Shown: positions 1-10,720 of the stretch, piece by piece | How the letters are laid out: every line of letters begins with the position of its first letter | Numbering within the stretch: position 1 is the stretch's first letter | Source of the DNA: Bacteroidota bacterium | GTDB taxonomy: Bacteria; Bacteroidota; Bacteroidia; B-17B0; Aurantibacillaceae | Assembly: GCA_030684395.1 (NCBI GenBank) | Contig: JAUXTT010000010.1 | Location: 1 to 64,000, forward strand | Direction of reading: 5' to 3' | DNA length: 64,000 nucleotides | The notes under the pieces: model-generated | What the model saw: the letters and a program-made list of their open reading frames with translations, nothing else | The model's database searches: none | What the model was told of the DNA's origin: nothing | Translations under genes and position numbers: made by a program

Positions 1-2160
1 ACAGTTATCGAAAAATTTTGCGCTGTTCCTGTGCAACCATTTTCTGTTGGTGTAGCACCAAAATTTCCGGTAAGAACTGTTGATCCTGTATTGGTACCTG
101 TAAAAGCAGCTATATCACCTGCACCGAAAGCTCCAACACCAATTGTGTTATCGGAATTTGTCCAGTTAACTGTAGCTGTTGCAGGTGTTGGGTTAAAAGT
201 AATTGCAGTTGTATTTACTCCGGCACATACTGTTTGACTTGTTACGGCTGGAATAGATGGAATCGGGTTTACTGTTATTGAAAAATTTATTGGAACACCA
301 TCGCAACCATTTTCTGTTGGTGTAGCAACAAAGTTTCCGGTAACAGGGCTTGAACTTCCATTAACACCTGCAAAAGCTGCTATGTTTCCTGCTCCGGAAG
401 AACCTACACCTATGGAGTTGTCTGAATTTGTCCAGTTAACCGTTGCTGTTCCCGGTGTTGGATTAAAATTAATTGCAGCAGTGTTAACACCTGCACATAC
501 TGTTTGATCCGCAACAGTTGGAACAGACGGAATAGGATCGACAGTTATCGAAAAATTTTGCGCTGTTCCTGTGCAACCATTTTCTGTTGGTGTAGCAACA
601 AAGTTTCCGGTAAGAACTGTTGATCCTGTATTGGTACCTGTAAAAGCAGCTATATCGCCTGCACCGGAAGCTCCAACACCAATTGTGTTATCGGAATTTG
701 TCCAGTTAACTGTAGCTGTTGCCGGTGTTGGATTAAAAGTAATTGTAGTTGTATTTACTCCGGCACATACTGTTTGGCTTGTTACTGCCGGAATAGATGG
801 TGTTGGATTTACTGTTATCGCAAAATTTTGCGATGTTCCTGTACAACCATTTTCTGTTGGTGTGGCAACAAAGTTTCCGGTAACAGTGGTTGATCCGGCA
901 TTAACGCCGACAAAAGCAGCTATATCACCCGCTCCGGAAGAACCTACACCAATTGTGTTGTCTGAATTTGTCCAGTTAACTGTAGCTGTTGCAGGTGTTG
1001 GATTAAAAGTAATTGCAGTTGTATTAACCCCGGCACATACTGTTTGACTTGTTACGGCTGGAATGGAAGGAATCGGATTTACTGTTATTGAAAAATTTCG
1101 TGGTGTGCCAGTGCATCCGTTCTCTGTAGGTGTGGCAACAAAGTTTCCGGTAAGAACTGTTGATCCTGCATTGATACCGGCAAAAGCAGCTATATCACCC
1201 GCTCCTGAAGAACCTACACCAATTGTATTGTCTGAATTTGTCCAGTTAACTGTTGCCGTTGCAGGTGTTGGATTAAAATTAATGGCAGCCGTATTGACTC
1301 CTACACATACTGTTTGGCTTGTTACAGCAGGAATAGAAGGAGTTGGATTTACAGTTATTGCAAAATTTTGTGCGGTACCAGTACAACCATTTAAGGTAGG
1401 AGTTGCAACAAAGTTTCCGGTGGCGGGCACCGAGCCTGCATTTGTTCCGGCAAAAGCTGCAATATTTCCTGCACCCGATGCTCCTACTCCAATTGTGTTA
1501 TCCGAATTTGTCCAGTTAACCGTTGCTGTTCCCGGTGTTGGGTTAAAATTAATTGCAGCAGTGTTTACACCTGCACATACTGTTTGGCTTGTTACTGCCG
1601 GAATGGAAGGGATTGGGTTTACTGTTATTGAAAAATTTTGTGGTGTACCGGTACAACCATTTTCTGTTGGTGTGGCAACAAAATTTCCGGTAAGAACTGT
1701 TGATCCGCCATTTGTGCCCGCAAAAGCAGCTATATCACCCGCTCCGGAAGAACCTACACCAATTGTGTTGTCTGAATTTGTCCAGTTAACTGTTGCCGTT
1801 GCAGGTGTTGGATTAAAATTAATTGCTGTTGTATTTACTCCTGCACAAACAGTTTGGCTTGTTACTGCCGGAATAGAAGGAGTTGGATCAACCGTTATTG
1901 TATAACTGACCGGAGCCCCGACACATCCATTTAATGTAGGGGTTACACTAACAACACCCGTTATAGCAGCACCGGTGGCATTCGTTGCCGTGAAGGCCGG
2001 AATATTTGCACTTCCCGATGCTCCTAAACCAATAGCTGTGTTTGTATTTGTCCAGGTGTAAGTTGCACCCGCAGGAGTACTTGTAAAAACTGCCGCAGGA
2101 ATAGTTACTCCTGCACAAACTGTTGTATTAGCAGGAACTGTAACGGTTGGTGGTACTCCT
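1..2160 (-). repeat. Tandem 270-bp coding repeats (seven near-identical units plus one diverged)
   Basis: Units begin at 1, 271, 541, 811, 1081, 1351 and 1621, exactly 270 bp (90 codons) apart. An eighth, diverged unit covers 1891-2160. Units 1 and 3 are almost identical over long stretches, which points to recent duplication or gene conversion. The array continues past the left edge. Confidence 0.95.
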
Positions 2161-3350
2161 ACTGTAATATTCTGAGTAAATACATCAGGGCAACCTGTTG
2201 CTGAAACACCTGTGAGAGAAACTATGTAAGTCCCTGAAGCAGTATAAGTTTGAGCCGGCCCTGCCACCGCAGTTGAAGTGTTTCCGTTACCAAAATTCCA
2301 TGTTTGACTAACTGTTGTTGTAGAAGTATTGGTAAACGTAACATTTAAAGGAGGGGCGCAACTTGTGTTAGCACTCATTGTGAATTGAGCTGTTGGAGCT
2401 ATGGTAAAACTTCCACCAAAACTAAAATCGAACCCGGTATTATCATCAGTCCAATTATCTATAATGATCATATATGTATTACCAGCTACAACATTTTGTA
2501 AAGGGCAAAATTCATTAGCAGCTCCTGAAGTTAATGAACCATCATTTGGGCAATTGTTTGGTGCTCCAGCTTGCATTCCACAGGGGCTTCCATTTTCAAA
2601 ATCAAAATTAAAATTACAGTTAAAGGTAGGAGATGCGCCATTTGGACAGCCACCTGTTATGTCATACATAACCCAATCGAATTCAGCAGGTCCGTTTGGT
2701 GCTGCTGTCCATCCGCAGGTTCCGCTTGTACCAACTGTAAATTGATAAAAAACGGGTCTTTGAAAAGTAGTAGGAAAGCAAGATGGTTGAAGCCCGTTAG
2801 AGTTATTGGGAAAAGTGGCAACTGTAAAAGGATTTTTGTTACATAAGGTAGTTGCTGTTGCACATGATCCACCGGGGTTTGGCGGTGGTGTATTTGAACT
2901 TATGCAAATCTGAAATCCTCCTGTTGAAACCATTGAACCCACGTTCACCCAAACCTGAGTACCTACTACATATGTCCAGTTTGTTGTTGCTGCGCCACCA
3001 TTGGTTGCAGATACATCACAGTTGTTTATTGGTGCAGCACAGTTCGTTGACATAACAGTTACTCCTACTTGTTGAGCAGGTGTCCCTCCTGTTGGAGTTA
3101 CAGTAATTGTATTATCAGTTCCACTGGTTACAAACGTGTACCACACTTCCGGAATATCCTGAAATGTTGGCCAGCACGGATGAGCTGTATATGTAACACC
3201 TAAGGCATTTGCTGTAGTTCCATTTACGCAAGCGTTACCATTAGCATCTAATGTGATCTGTGTTGCATTAACACAATCATCATTTGTTACCTGTGCCTTT
3301 GCTTTAAGGCAGAAAACAAGAACCAAAACAAATAATAGAATTTTATTCAT
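1..3350 (-). CDS. Giant secreted Ig/PKD-like repeat protein (partial, C-terminus outside window)
   Basis: The frame opens with an ATG at 3350 and stays open to base 1, so at least 1,116 residues are visible and the C-terminus is missing. The first 20 or so residues form a signal peptide ending in a KAKAQ-type site. The next 330 or so residues are Cys- and Thr-rich beta domains. A PKD-like domain (PPLNVTFTNTS, TWNFGNGN) lies near 2,270-2,400. From about 2,160 downwards come 90-residue Ig/PKD-like repeats, each with the VCAGV and WTNSDNTIGVGSSGAG motifs. The architecture is that of a Bacteroidota surface adhesin exported by T9SS, but the sorting tail that would prove it is outside the window. 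It starts 3 bp after the stop of the upstream small gene and is probably co-transcribed with it. Confidence 0.85.
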   Translation of the reverse strand, partial: MNKILLFVLVLVFCLKAKAQVTNDDCVNATQITLDANGNACVNGTTANALGVTYTAHPCWPTFQDIPEVWYTFVTSGTDNTITVTPTGGTPAQQVGVTVMSTNCAAPINNCDVSATNGGAATTNWTYVVGTQVWVNVGSMVSTGGFQICISSNTPPPNPGGSCATATTLCNKNPFTVATFPNNSNGLQPSCFPTTFQRPVFYQFTVGTSGTCGWTAAPNGPAEFDWVMYDITGGCPNGASPTFNCNFNFDFENGSPCGMQAGAPNNCPNDGSLTSGAANEFCPLQNVVAGNTYMIIIDNWTDDNTGFDFSFGGSFTIAPTAQFTMSANTSCAPPLNVTFTNTSTTTVSQTWNFGNGNTSTAVAGPAQTYTASGTYIVSLTGVSATGCPDVFTQNITVGVPPTVTVPANTTVCAGVTIPAAVFTSTPAGATYTWTNTNTAIGLGASGSANIPAFTATNATGAAITGVVSVTPTLNGCVGAPVSYTITVDPTPSIPAVTSQTVCAGVNTTAINFNPTPATATVNWTNSDNTIGVGSSGAGDIAAFAGTNGGSTVLTGNFVATPTENGCTGTPQNFSITVNPIPSIPAVTSQTVCAGVNTAAINFNPTPGTATVNWTNSDNTIGVGASGAGNIAAFAGTNAGSVPATGNFVATPTLNGCTGTAQNFAITVNPTPSIPAVTSQTVCVGVNTAAINFNPTPATATVNWTNSDNTIGVGSSGAGDIAAFAGINAGSTVLTGNFVATPTENGCTGTPRNFSITVNPIPSIPAVTSQTVCAGVNTTAITFNPTPATATVNWTNSDNTIGVGSSGAGDIAAFVGVNAGSTTVTGNFVATPTENGCTGTSQNFAITVNPTPSIPAVTSQTVCAGVNTTTITFNPTPATATVNWTNSDNTIGVGASGAGDIAAFTGTNTGSTVLTGNFVATPTENGCTGTAQNFSITVDPIPSVPTVADQTVCAGVNTAAINFNPTPGTATVNWTNSDNSIGVGSSGAGNIAAFAGVNGSSSPVTGNFVATPTENGCDGVPINFSITVNPIPSIPAVTSQTVCAGVNTTAITFNPTPATATVNWTNSDNTIGVGAFGAGDIAAFTGTNTGSTVLTGNFGATPTENGCTGTAQNFSIT

Positions 3351-3353
3351 AGG

Positions 3354-3686
3354 TTAATTTTCTTTATAAATAATATATTGCAATGGTAATTTGATAGTTG
3401 GAATATCTTTTTCACTATAAATTTTAAGGCTATAATATTCATTTACCTTATAAATAATAGTTTTATCCTTTTGTCTTTCTCTTTTTACAATTTCGCAAAC
3501 ATCTGATGTAATGGTAAGTTTATACCTTGGGTTACCGGAAACAATCTGATAGGTATTCTCAACTTCTTTGCACAGGTCTATTTTTTCCTGAGAAGTTTTC
3601 GGCTTCACAAGTTTTGAAGTACTTTGAGCATTTACACTCAAATTAATCGCAAAAAAAGCGACTATGGTTAAAAAATCAATTTTCAT
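3354..3686 (-). CDS. Small secreted hypothetical protein
   Basis: 110 residues from the ATG at 3686. A longer frame reaches back to 3752, but its first 22 residues do not look like a leader, whereas from 3686 there is a good signal peptide (MKIDFLTIVAFFAINLSVNA, then Q). The mature part is short, basic and beta-rich, with two Cys (DLCKEV and SDVCEI) that could form a disulfide. No family is recognised. It ends 3 bp before the start of the giant repeat protein, so the two probably share a transcript. Confidence 0.7.
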   Translation of the reverse strand: MKIDFLTIVAFFAINLSVNAQSTSKLVKPKTSQEKIDLCKEVENTYQIVSGNPRYKLTITSDVCEIVKRERQKDKTIIYKVNEYYSLKIYSEKDIPTIKLPLQYIIYKEN

Positions 3687-3805
3687 ACAATTAACTTTTG
3701 GTGTGTCAAGGTACAAAAAACGACATAAGTTTCCAAAAAAACTTATAATCAACGCTTTAGAAAAGGAATTAGGGGAAATATATCCTTGCTATCAGTAAAA
3801 TTATG

Positions 3806-6800
3806 TTACCTAACCAAGGTAACATGGCCTGAAACTAATTTTTTTTCACCAAGAAAATTTGTAACAACCAATTTGTAGATATAAACACCTTTTTCAACGT
3901 GCTTTTCTTTACTATCTTTTCCGTTCCAGCCCTTATCAATTTCAGCACTGTCGAAAATCACCCCGCCCCAACGGTCATAAACAGTCATTTCAAGGGCAGT
4001 GATACCGATTCCGGTTGCTACAAATTCTTCATTTATTCCGTCTCCGTCTGGAGTAAAGGAATTGGGAACATACACCACATATTCTTCATCGATCAAAACA
4101 TTTTGGGTTGTTGTATCCACGCAACCTTTATCAGTTACAACAGCCAATGTTACAGAATATGTTCCTGCTGCTGCATATGTATAAGAAGCTACTTCCAAAG
4201 TGCTGTTAGTACCAACTGAATCATTAAAAATCCAGGTATGGCTCTCAATATTTGCCTGTGTAATGTCTGTAAAAGTAATTACCGGATCAATAACAGTTGT
4301 AGGTTGTGGACTCGCTGCAAACATTGCCTCTGGAATCGGAAACACATTAACTACAGCTGTTTTGCTATTAGTGCAACCGTTAATATCAACTACCGAGTAA
4401 ATTACATTATAACTTCCATCTAATGCAAAATTAGAAGATGTATTACAACTGGTTGAAGATCCGTTTCCACCGAAATTCCAGTTACATTGTGCGGATGCCG
4501 GAGTACTTGAGCCTGTAAACTGAACCAGTAAAGGAGCGCAACCTGAAGTTGACGCCGGAGTTATAGTAAGTGATGGTGTGGGGTTTACAGTAAGGCTGTA
4601 GGTAGTAGATGCGGTTGGAGTACTACATCCATCCTGAACGGTTACAGTATAAACAGTGCTTGATAGAGGCGAGAGTCTTACAGAAGATCCATCCGGGTTC
4701 AATAAGTTAACACCGGTATTAGGAGCCCATATATAAGTCAATACACTATTACCTCCTTCACCGGATACATTTACCACTATATCTTTTGTTTCACAGATTT
4801 TATCTGTTGCCGGAGTAATTGCATGCATAATAAGTGGAGTATTCAACGAAACTGTAATAATTTCCTGATTATCCGAAGCGCAATTCATAACATCCAGTGC
4901 AGTTACAGTATAATTTATTGGTCCCGTTGTTGGTGAAACAGTAATTGCAGAAGAACTTGTTACCGGTGGATTGATACCATCATTCCAGATATAAGTATAA
5001 CCACCACTGCCGCCAGTTGCAGATGCACTTAAAGTTGCGTTTTGCCCGATACAAATTGTCATGGATGTAACACTTGGAGGCACTACATGCACAACCTGTG
5101 GTTCAGTAACAGTTAGTGTTAACAAGCCTGATGCGCAACCGTTTACATCCTGAGCAATAACACTATGGGTTCCTGCAGAAAGACCACTAAAAGAAGTTGG
5201 TGAAGCAAACACCCCTCCATTCAACGAAAACAAGTATGAAGGTGTTCCTCCAGATGCAGAAACTGAAATATTTCCATCACCACCTCCGTTACAGGTTACA
5301 GGATTGTTACTCACCGAAACAATTGAAACCGGAGCTGCAGGTTGCAAAACAGTTGCAATCACTGTTTGAGAACAGGTTGAAATATCACTTACTGTAACAT
5401 TGTACGTTCCTGCAATAACTGAAAAAATATTTTGAGTAGAAGCTCCGTTCGACCACAAAAATGTATATGGTGCAAACGAGCTTACTGCCGGATTAACAGT
5501 AATAGTGACTGAACCATCTGCTGATCCGAAACAAGATGCTGAATCCTGTAAAGCGGTTACAGTAAAAGTTGGCGGAACAACAATTGTAACGTTATCCGTT
5601 GCCGAACAACCATTGGCATCAGTTCCGGTAACAATATAGGTTGTACTGATTGTTGGTGTAACTGTAGGTGTGGCACTTGTTGAACCATTTAATGTTGGGT
5701 CTGCAGTCCATAAATAAGTTAACGCTCCAATTGCAGTTAACGATGTGAAACTTCCTAAACAAACTGTATCGTTTATTCCTGCGTCTACAACAGGTAAAGA
5801 GTTTACCGTTACAGTAGTTGTTGTTAAACCATTACATCCCGATCCTGTTTCTACTATGGTATAAACTGTAGTAACGGTTGGATTAGCAGTTACATTTGCA
5901 CCTGTTGTAGCACTTAATCCTGTGGCAGGTGACCATGTATATGAAGTTGCTCCGGTAGCAGTTAATGTAGTACTGTTTCCTATACAAATTGCCGCAGAAG
6001 GAACACTAATTATTGCTGCATTATTAACTGTTACTGTAACTGAATTGGAAGGACTAACACAACCATTCACACTATAACTGCACGAGTAAACTGTTGTTGA
6101 CAGCGGGCTCACTGAAATGCTCTGCCCGTCAATGTTTCCCGGTTGCCATGTATATATTGCTCCTGCAACAAATGGTGTTGCGGTTAAAACAGCCATATTG
6201 CCGGGGCAAATAGCCGGAGGAGTATTAATAGTTGGAGTTACGGGAATTGGGTTTACAACAATGGTAACGTTGTCTGTTGCAAAACAACCATTAGCATCAG
6301 TTCCTCTTACTACATAAGTAGTTGTTGTGTTTGGTGTTGCTATAGGTGAGGCAATAGTTGAATCACTTAATGTTGGGTCTGGTGTCCAGACGTATGTAAG
6401 ACCTCCTGATGCGTTCAACGTAGAAGAAGATCCGTCACAAATAGTATCATTTAATCCTGCGTCTATTATTGGCAAATCATTTACTGTAACTGTTACTGTT
6501 GTTGTTCCGTTACAACCTGATGTTGTTTCTGTTATTGTATAAACTGTAGTTACAGTTGGATTGGCTGTTACGCTTGCCCCTGTAGTTGCGCTTAAACCGG
6601 TTGCCGGTGACCATGTGTAGGATGTTGAGCCTGATGCATTAATTACAGCACTTCCACCAATACATATTGTTGGTGAGTTAGCAGAAATAACGGAAGCGTT
6701 AACAACGGTTACAGTGCTTGTGACCACAGCACTCGTACAACTGCCCAGAGTATAACTACAAGAATATGTTGTAGTGGTAGCAGGGTTTACGGTAATTGAC

Positions 6801-8416
6801 TGTCCTGTTACACCACCCGGTTGCCAGGTGTACACAGCACCTGCAACCAAAGGACTTGCGGTTAGTGTAGTTGAATCCCCTAAACAAATAGGAGCCGGGT
6901 TATTAATGGTAATTGCAGAAGGCGTAGTGACCTGAACGGTAACTGTGTCGGAAGCGCTACAACCAGGATTACCCGTAACGGTAAGTGTGTATTGTGTTGT
7001 TGCCACCGGTGTTACTGTGGGAGTCAATGTTGTTGATCCGGTCATGTTTGTAGTAGGAGACCAGGTAGCATTAATAGGTGGAGGAACTACAAAAGAAATA
7101 CTCCATGAGTTTATTGTACCAATATCTCCACCCGCATCATCACTAACTCTTAGCGTCCAGCTTCCATTTGCAGTACATCCATTAAGTGCTCCCAGTCCGC
7201 CCGCTCCTTCAGGAATGTATGTTCCGGTAAAAGGTGCTGTTCCGGTTGTTACATTGGTAACAGCAGTTGGGGTAAAACATGTATTGGTAAAATCATCACC
7301 TCCGCCACCATTATCAGTAGTCAGTTCCAATAAAATTCCACTCGGGCATCTTAAGAAAATATCCAAATCTCCGTCAAAAGTATGAGTTATATCAAAACAT
7401 ACCTGCGCAATAGACGTTGTACTTATTGTTGAATAAGGTAATCCGGAAACCGTTATTGCATTCGTTACAGTTACATTATCTGTAATTGCTGTTGTGGTTG
7501 TACTGTTGAAAGTAGATGTGCCCGGTAAAAAAGTGTTTCCTGTTCCATTTAAGGTTGCACTTTGCCCCGAACAGATGGTTTGCATTGTGCCGGCATCAGC
7601 AACCGGAACCGTCACATTCACAGGTATTACAGCCGAACAGGTATCATCTATCCCATTTGTAAAATACAAAGTATAGGTTGTTGATGTTAATGGTGTAGCT
7701 ATTGGGTTTGCTATATTCGGGTTATTTAAACCTGTTGTGGGCACCCACGAATAATAATAAGGTGCAGGGGTTGCACAAACACCTGTTAAAGTAATATTTA
7801 CGTTATCAATTCCCCAATGGTCGTAATCGTTTCCACTACTACCTGTTTGCAACCAACGAAACATGGTGTTAGGGGAAACAGCTCCTGCGGGTATTGCAAA
7901 ACAATAATTTGCCCACACATCATATAAACCGGTTAAAGGATCGAAATAATTTATAGAGGTCCATGTAGTTCCCCCATCAGTAGAATATTGAACATCAACT
8001 CCTTCTGTACTCAAATCCGGCTCTTCACAGGGAGAACTGAATGTACTTGCAAACACAAGGTCGAAACAAATTGTTCCTGTACAACCAATGTTATAGCCAA
8101 TAGTAGTCATTGTTCTTGGCGCAGCGGTTGTATTCCCCATCCACATATGTGCTGTTCCGTCAGGTGACGGACCGCATGGGTTATTAAACTGAGCTGCAGC
8201 CGAAACCGACCATCCGGTACCTGCCGATCCTGTATTAAAATCATTATTCATTAAAATAGCTCCGCCGGCACCAGTAGCATTTAACTGGACGGATTGTCCA
8301 CAAATAATACTTGCACTTGCCGGGGTAGTTGTTAATGAACAGTTTACTTGCGCAATTTGAGTATAACTCAAAAAAAACGAAAGTACTGTGAAATAAATTA
8401 CCTTAAGATTTCTCAT
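3806..8416 (-). CDS. 1,536-aa secreted adhesin with gliding-motility-associated C-terminal domain (T9SS type B cargo)
   Basis: Residues 1-22 are a signal peptide. About 35-215 is a reelin/MAM-like beta domain with paired Cys. A proprotein-convertase P-domain lies around residues 290-440 (THTFDGDLDIFLRCPSG). About 440-950 is a run of Ig-like repeats that twice carry SYTWSPATGLSATTGA. Two SprB-type repeats follow near 950-1110 (SCFGSADGSVTI and TCNGGGDGNISV), and a PKD-like region from about 1290. The end, from about 1445 (VYVPNSFTPDGDGINEEF ... YDRWGGVIFDS), is the CHU_C/TIGR04131-type domain used as a T9SS type B sorting signal. It is probably a cell-surface or released adhesin. It starts 4 bp after the stop of the 142-aa secreted gene. 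Confidence 0.93.
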   Translation of the reverse strand: MRNLKVIYFTVLSFFLSYTQIAQVNCSLTTTPASASIICGQSVQLNATGAGGAILMNNDFNTGSAGTGWSVSAAAQFNNPCGPSPDGTAHMWMGNTTAAPRTMTTIGYNIGCTGTICFDLVFASTFSSPCEEPDLSTEGVDVQYSTDGGTTWTSINYFDPLTGLYDVWANYCFAIPAGAVSPNTMFRWLQTGSSGNDYDHWGIDNVNITLTGVCATPAPYYYSWVPTTGLNNPNIANPIATPLTSTTYTLYFTNGIDDTCSAVIPVNVTVPVADAGTMQTICSGQSATLNGTGNTFLPGTSTFNSTTTTAITDNVTVTNAITVSGLPYSTISTTSIAQVCFDITHTFDGDLDIFLRCPSGILLELTTDNGGGGDDFTNTCFTPTAVTNVTTGTAPFTGTYIPEGAGGLGALNGCTANGSWTLRVSDDAGGDIGTINSWSISFVVPPPINATWSPTTNMTGSTTLTPTVTPVATTQYTLTVTGNPGCSASDTVTVQVTTPSAITINNPAPICLGDSTTLTASPLVAGAVYTWQPGGVTGQSITVNPATTTTYSCSYTLGSCTSAVVTSTVTVVNASVISANSPTICIGGSAVINASGSTSYTWSPATGLSATTGASVTANPTVTTVYTITETTSGCNGTTTVTVTVNDLPIIDAGLNDTICDGSSSTLNASGGLTYVWTPDPTLSDSTIASPIATPNTTTTYVVRGTDANGCFATDNVTIVVNPIPVTPTINTPPAICPGNMAVLTATPFVAGAIYTWQPGNIDGQSISVSPLSTTVYSCSYSVNGCVSPSNSVTVTVNNAAIISVPSAAICIGNSTTLTATGATSYTWSPATGLSATTGANVTANPTVTTVYTIVETGSGCNGLTTTTVTVNSLPVVDAGINDTVCLGSFTSLTAIGALTYLWTADPTLNGSTSATPTVTPTISTTYIVTGTDANGCSATDNVTIVVPPTFTVTALQDSASCFGSADGSVTITVNPAVSSFAPYTFLWSNGASTQNIFSVIAGTYNVTVSDISTCSQTVIATVLQPAAPVSIVSVSNNPVTCNGGGDGNISVSASGGTPSYLFSLNGGVFASPTSFSGLSAGTHSVIAQDVNGCASGLLTLTVTEPQVVHVVPPSVTSMTICIGQNATLSASATGGSGGYTYIWNDGINPPVTSSSAITVSPTTGPINYTVTALDVMNCASDNQEIITVSLNTPLIMHAITPATDKICETKDIVVNVSGEGGNSVLTYIWAPNTGVNLLNPDGSSVRLSPLSSTVYTVTVQDGCSTPTASTTYSLTVNPTPSLTITPASTSGCAPLLVQFTGSSTPASAQCNWNFGGNGSSTSCNTSSNFALDGSYNVIYSVVDINGCTNSKTAVVNVFPIPEAMFAASPQPTTVIDPVITFTDITQANIESHTWIFNDSVGTNSTLEVASYTYAAAGTYSVTLAVVTDKGCVDTTTQNVLIDEEYVVYVPNSFTPDGDGINEEFVATGIGITALEMTVYDRWGGVIFDSAEIDKGWNGKDSKEKHVEKGVYIYKLVVTNFLGEKKLVSGHVTLVR

Positions 8417-8420
8417 TTCC

Positions 8421-8849
8421 TTATTTCAATGCCGAGGCTTTAATGTTAACCAATTTTACGTCCATTATCTCCGAAACTGTTTTTATATCAAGAAATCTCT
8501 CGATTATCCTTAGCTCAGGTTGTGCATTTTTGGAGCATTTACCTTCCAATGTTTCATTTCCGGCCATTTTAAATTTCACATGATATTCTTCGGAGCCATT
8601 ACAGCTTAAACATTTATTATTTTGATCAAATAAATTCAGATCCCATTCAATTAATTTAAAATCAGCCATTTGATTTTCTACTTTAATTAAAAACCATTTT
8701 TGCAAATGTGCTCCATCTACGTTACAGTCAGCCTCTTTAGTACTAACTTTTATTCCGTTTTCATCATGAACAAGCTTCCACCCACTTTGGGAAAAACTAA
8801 AAAAACTCATAAAAATGAATAAGAAGACTGAGAAAACCTTTAATTTCAT
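8421..8849 (-). CDS. Secreted hypothetical protein (142 aa)
   Basis: The signal peptide MKLKVFSVFLFIFMSFFSFS is followed by a small domain with a CLSC motif and further Cys (DCNV, KCSK). The segment WKLVHDENGIKVSTKEAD loosely resembles the opening of START/SRPBCC-type periplasmic proteins of Bacteroidota, but the protein is too short for a full START domain, so this is only a resemblance. It lies immediately upstream of the giant adhesin with a 4-bp gap and is probably in the same operon. Confidence 0.75.
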   Translation of the reverse strand: MKLKVFSVFLFIFMSFFSFSQSGWKLVHDENGIKVSTKEADCNVDGAHLQKWFLIKVENQMADFKLIEWDLNLFDQNNKCLSCNGSEEYHVKFKMAGNETLEGKCSKNAQPELRIIERFLDIKTVSEIMDVKLVNIKASALK

Positions 8850-8921
8850 AGTAAAAATTTGACTCTAATTTAAGCATTAATTAACTCTCCGCAAAAATTA
8901 TTAGTCAACAAAAAGGCTTTT

Positions 8922-10628
8922 TTAGCTGAATTGGATGTCTTTGACTACCAATTGAATACTGGGGACGCCGTTGAATATGTTTTCCTGTACCTGATAGCAT
9001 ATCTTAGCAGGGATTTGGTTTCGGAAATTTTCGTAATGCTCTCCTTTATCAAAAGCAATAGCTTGAAATTTTACTTCCGGTTTCCCCTTTTGATATAATT
9101 CCAATTTCAAATGGTTATTACCCACAATTTTAACATAACCTGTATCGAAAATATTTTCAGAAACAAACACCGGAATCATATTTCCCGGGCCATGTGGAGC
9201 AAACTGCTTAAGAATCCTGAAACATTTATCCGTTATCTCTGTAAGCTGGATCTGAATATCAATCTCCAATTCAGGAATAAGCATTTCATCTGTGATGGTA
9301 GAACTCACAATACGTTCGAATTTTTCCTGAAAAGCTACAATATTCTCAGGTACAAGTGTTAAGCCCGCCGCGTATTTATGTCCGCCAAATTGTTCTAATA
9401 ATTCGCTGCATGCTTCAATTGCTTCATACACATCAAAATCCTTTACTGATCTTGCCGAGCCTGTAATTTTTCCGTTAGATTGAGTAAGAACAATAGTAGG
9501 CCGGTAAAAACGTTCAACCAATCTCGAAGCAACAATTCCAACCACACCTTTATGCCAGTTCTCGCTATACACAACTGTTGATTTACGGGTAACGGAAAGG
9601 ACATCCGTTTCGATAATATTTATAGCCTCACCGGTAATTGCCTGATCAAGATCTTTACGTCGGGTATTTGTTAAGTTAATTTGCTTGGCAATTTCTTCTG
9701 CTCTTTCAATGGTATCTGCAATTAACAATTCAACTGCCTGACTACCGTGTTCTATACGGCCTGCAGCATTTATGCGTGGAGCCAAAACAAAAACAAGGTC
9801 AGAAATAGTAAGTTCCTTTTTCAGTTTATTTAAATCGATAACAGCTCTAAACCCTGCTCTTGATAAGGCATTAATCCTTTTTAATCCATAATGGGCAAGC
9901 ACTCTGTTTTCACCTGTAATAGGAACAATATCGGCAGCAATACTTACCGCAACCAGGTCAATAAAATTCTCCAGTACTTTTTCGTTTTGTTTGTTCGAAC
10001 GAATAATAGCCTGACATAATTTATACCCCAAACCGCATCCTGTAAGTTCTTTATACGGGTAATCGCAATCTTTTCTTTTTGGGTCTAAAACTGCAACAGC
10101 CTTTGGAAGAAATTCACCGGGTAAATGGTGATCGCAAATAATAAAATCAATCTCTTTTTCGTTTGCGTAATCTACCTTATCAATCGATTTTATTCCACAA
10201 TCCAATGCGATAATTAAAGAGTAACCATTTTCTTTGGCGAAATCAATTCCTTTAAAGGAAATCCCATAACCTTCGTTGTATCTGTCAGGAATATAAAATC
10301 CGGCATCAACCCCGTATGATTTAAAAAAACTATAAGTTAAAGCGACAGCAGTAGTTCCGTCTACATCATAATCTCCGTATATAAGTACTTTTTCTCTTTT
10401 TGATAGGGCCGTATTAATCCTATCTATTGCTTTATCCATATCCTTCATCAAAAAAGGATCGTGTAACAAGTCTAAGGAAGGGCGGAAAAATTGTTTAGCA
10501 CTTTCAAAATCGATGATACCTCTTTGAACCAGTAAAATCGCATTAATCCTATCAATATTTAATTCACTTTGTAATTTGCCTGCAAGCAATTTATCATACT
10601 CAGTATTTATTTTCCAGCGTGCCTGCAC
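8922..10628 (-). CDS. recJ: Single-stranded-DNA-specific exonuclease RecJ
   Basis: A 5'-3' ssDNA exonuclease acting in RecF-type recombination, mismatch repair and base-excision repair. At 568 aa it has the normal length. The DHH phosphoesterase motifs are all visible: YGDYDVDGTTA, LDCGIKS, ICDHH and, in the DHHA1 domain, FGGHKYAAGL, with an OB-fold C-terminal third. The start at 10628 gives the usual N-terminus (MQARWKI). It is a stand-alone housekeeping gene, separated from yebC by 92 bp. Confidence 0.97.
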   Translation of the reverse strand: MQARWKINTEYDKLLAGKLQSELNIDRINAILLVQRGIIDFESAKQFFRPSLDLLHDPFLMKDMDKAIDRINTALSKREKVLIYGDYDVDGTTAVALTYSFFKSYGVDAGFYIPDRYNEGYGISFKGIDFAKENGYSLIIALDCGIKSIDKVDYANEKEIDFIICDHHLPGEFLPKAVAVLDPKRKDCDYPYKELTGCGLGYKLCQAIIRSNKQNEKVLENFIDLVAVSIAADIVPITGENRVLAHYGLKRINALSRAGFRAVIDLNKLKKELTISDLVFVLAPRINAAGRIEHGSQAVELLIADTIERAEEIAKQINLTNTRRKDLDQAITGEAINIIETDVLSVTRKSTVVYSENWHKGVVGIVASRLVERFYRPTIVLTQSNGKITGSARSVKDFDVYEAIEACSELLEQFGGHKYAAGLTLVPENIVAFQEKFERIVSSTITDEMLIPELEIDIQIQLTEITDKCFRILKQFAPHGPGNMIPVFVSENIFDTGYVKIVGNNHLKLELYQKGKPEVKFQAIAFDKGEHYENFRNQIPAKICYQVQENIFNGVPSIQLVVKDIQFS

Positions 10629-10720
10629 AAAATGAGATTAAAGGGTGTTTATAAATGCTGTCGTCTTTCTCTAATCAAATCATTGCGACGGCGGCATAAC
10701 CACAATGATAGCAAAAAAAA

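Noticed and set aside
31-1905. Rightward ORFs of 68-280 aa across the start of the window
   Set aside because: They are the antisense of the 270-bp repeat array; the leftward frame has the signal peptide and domains.
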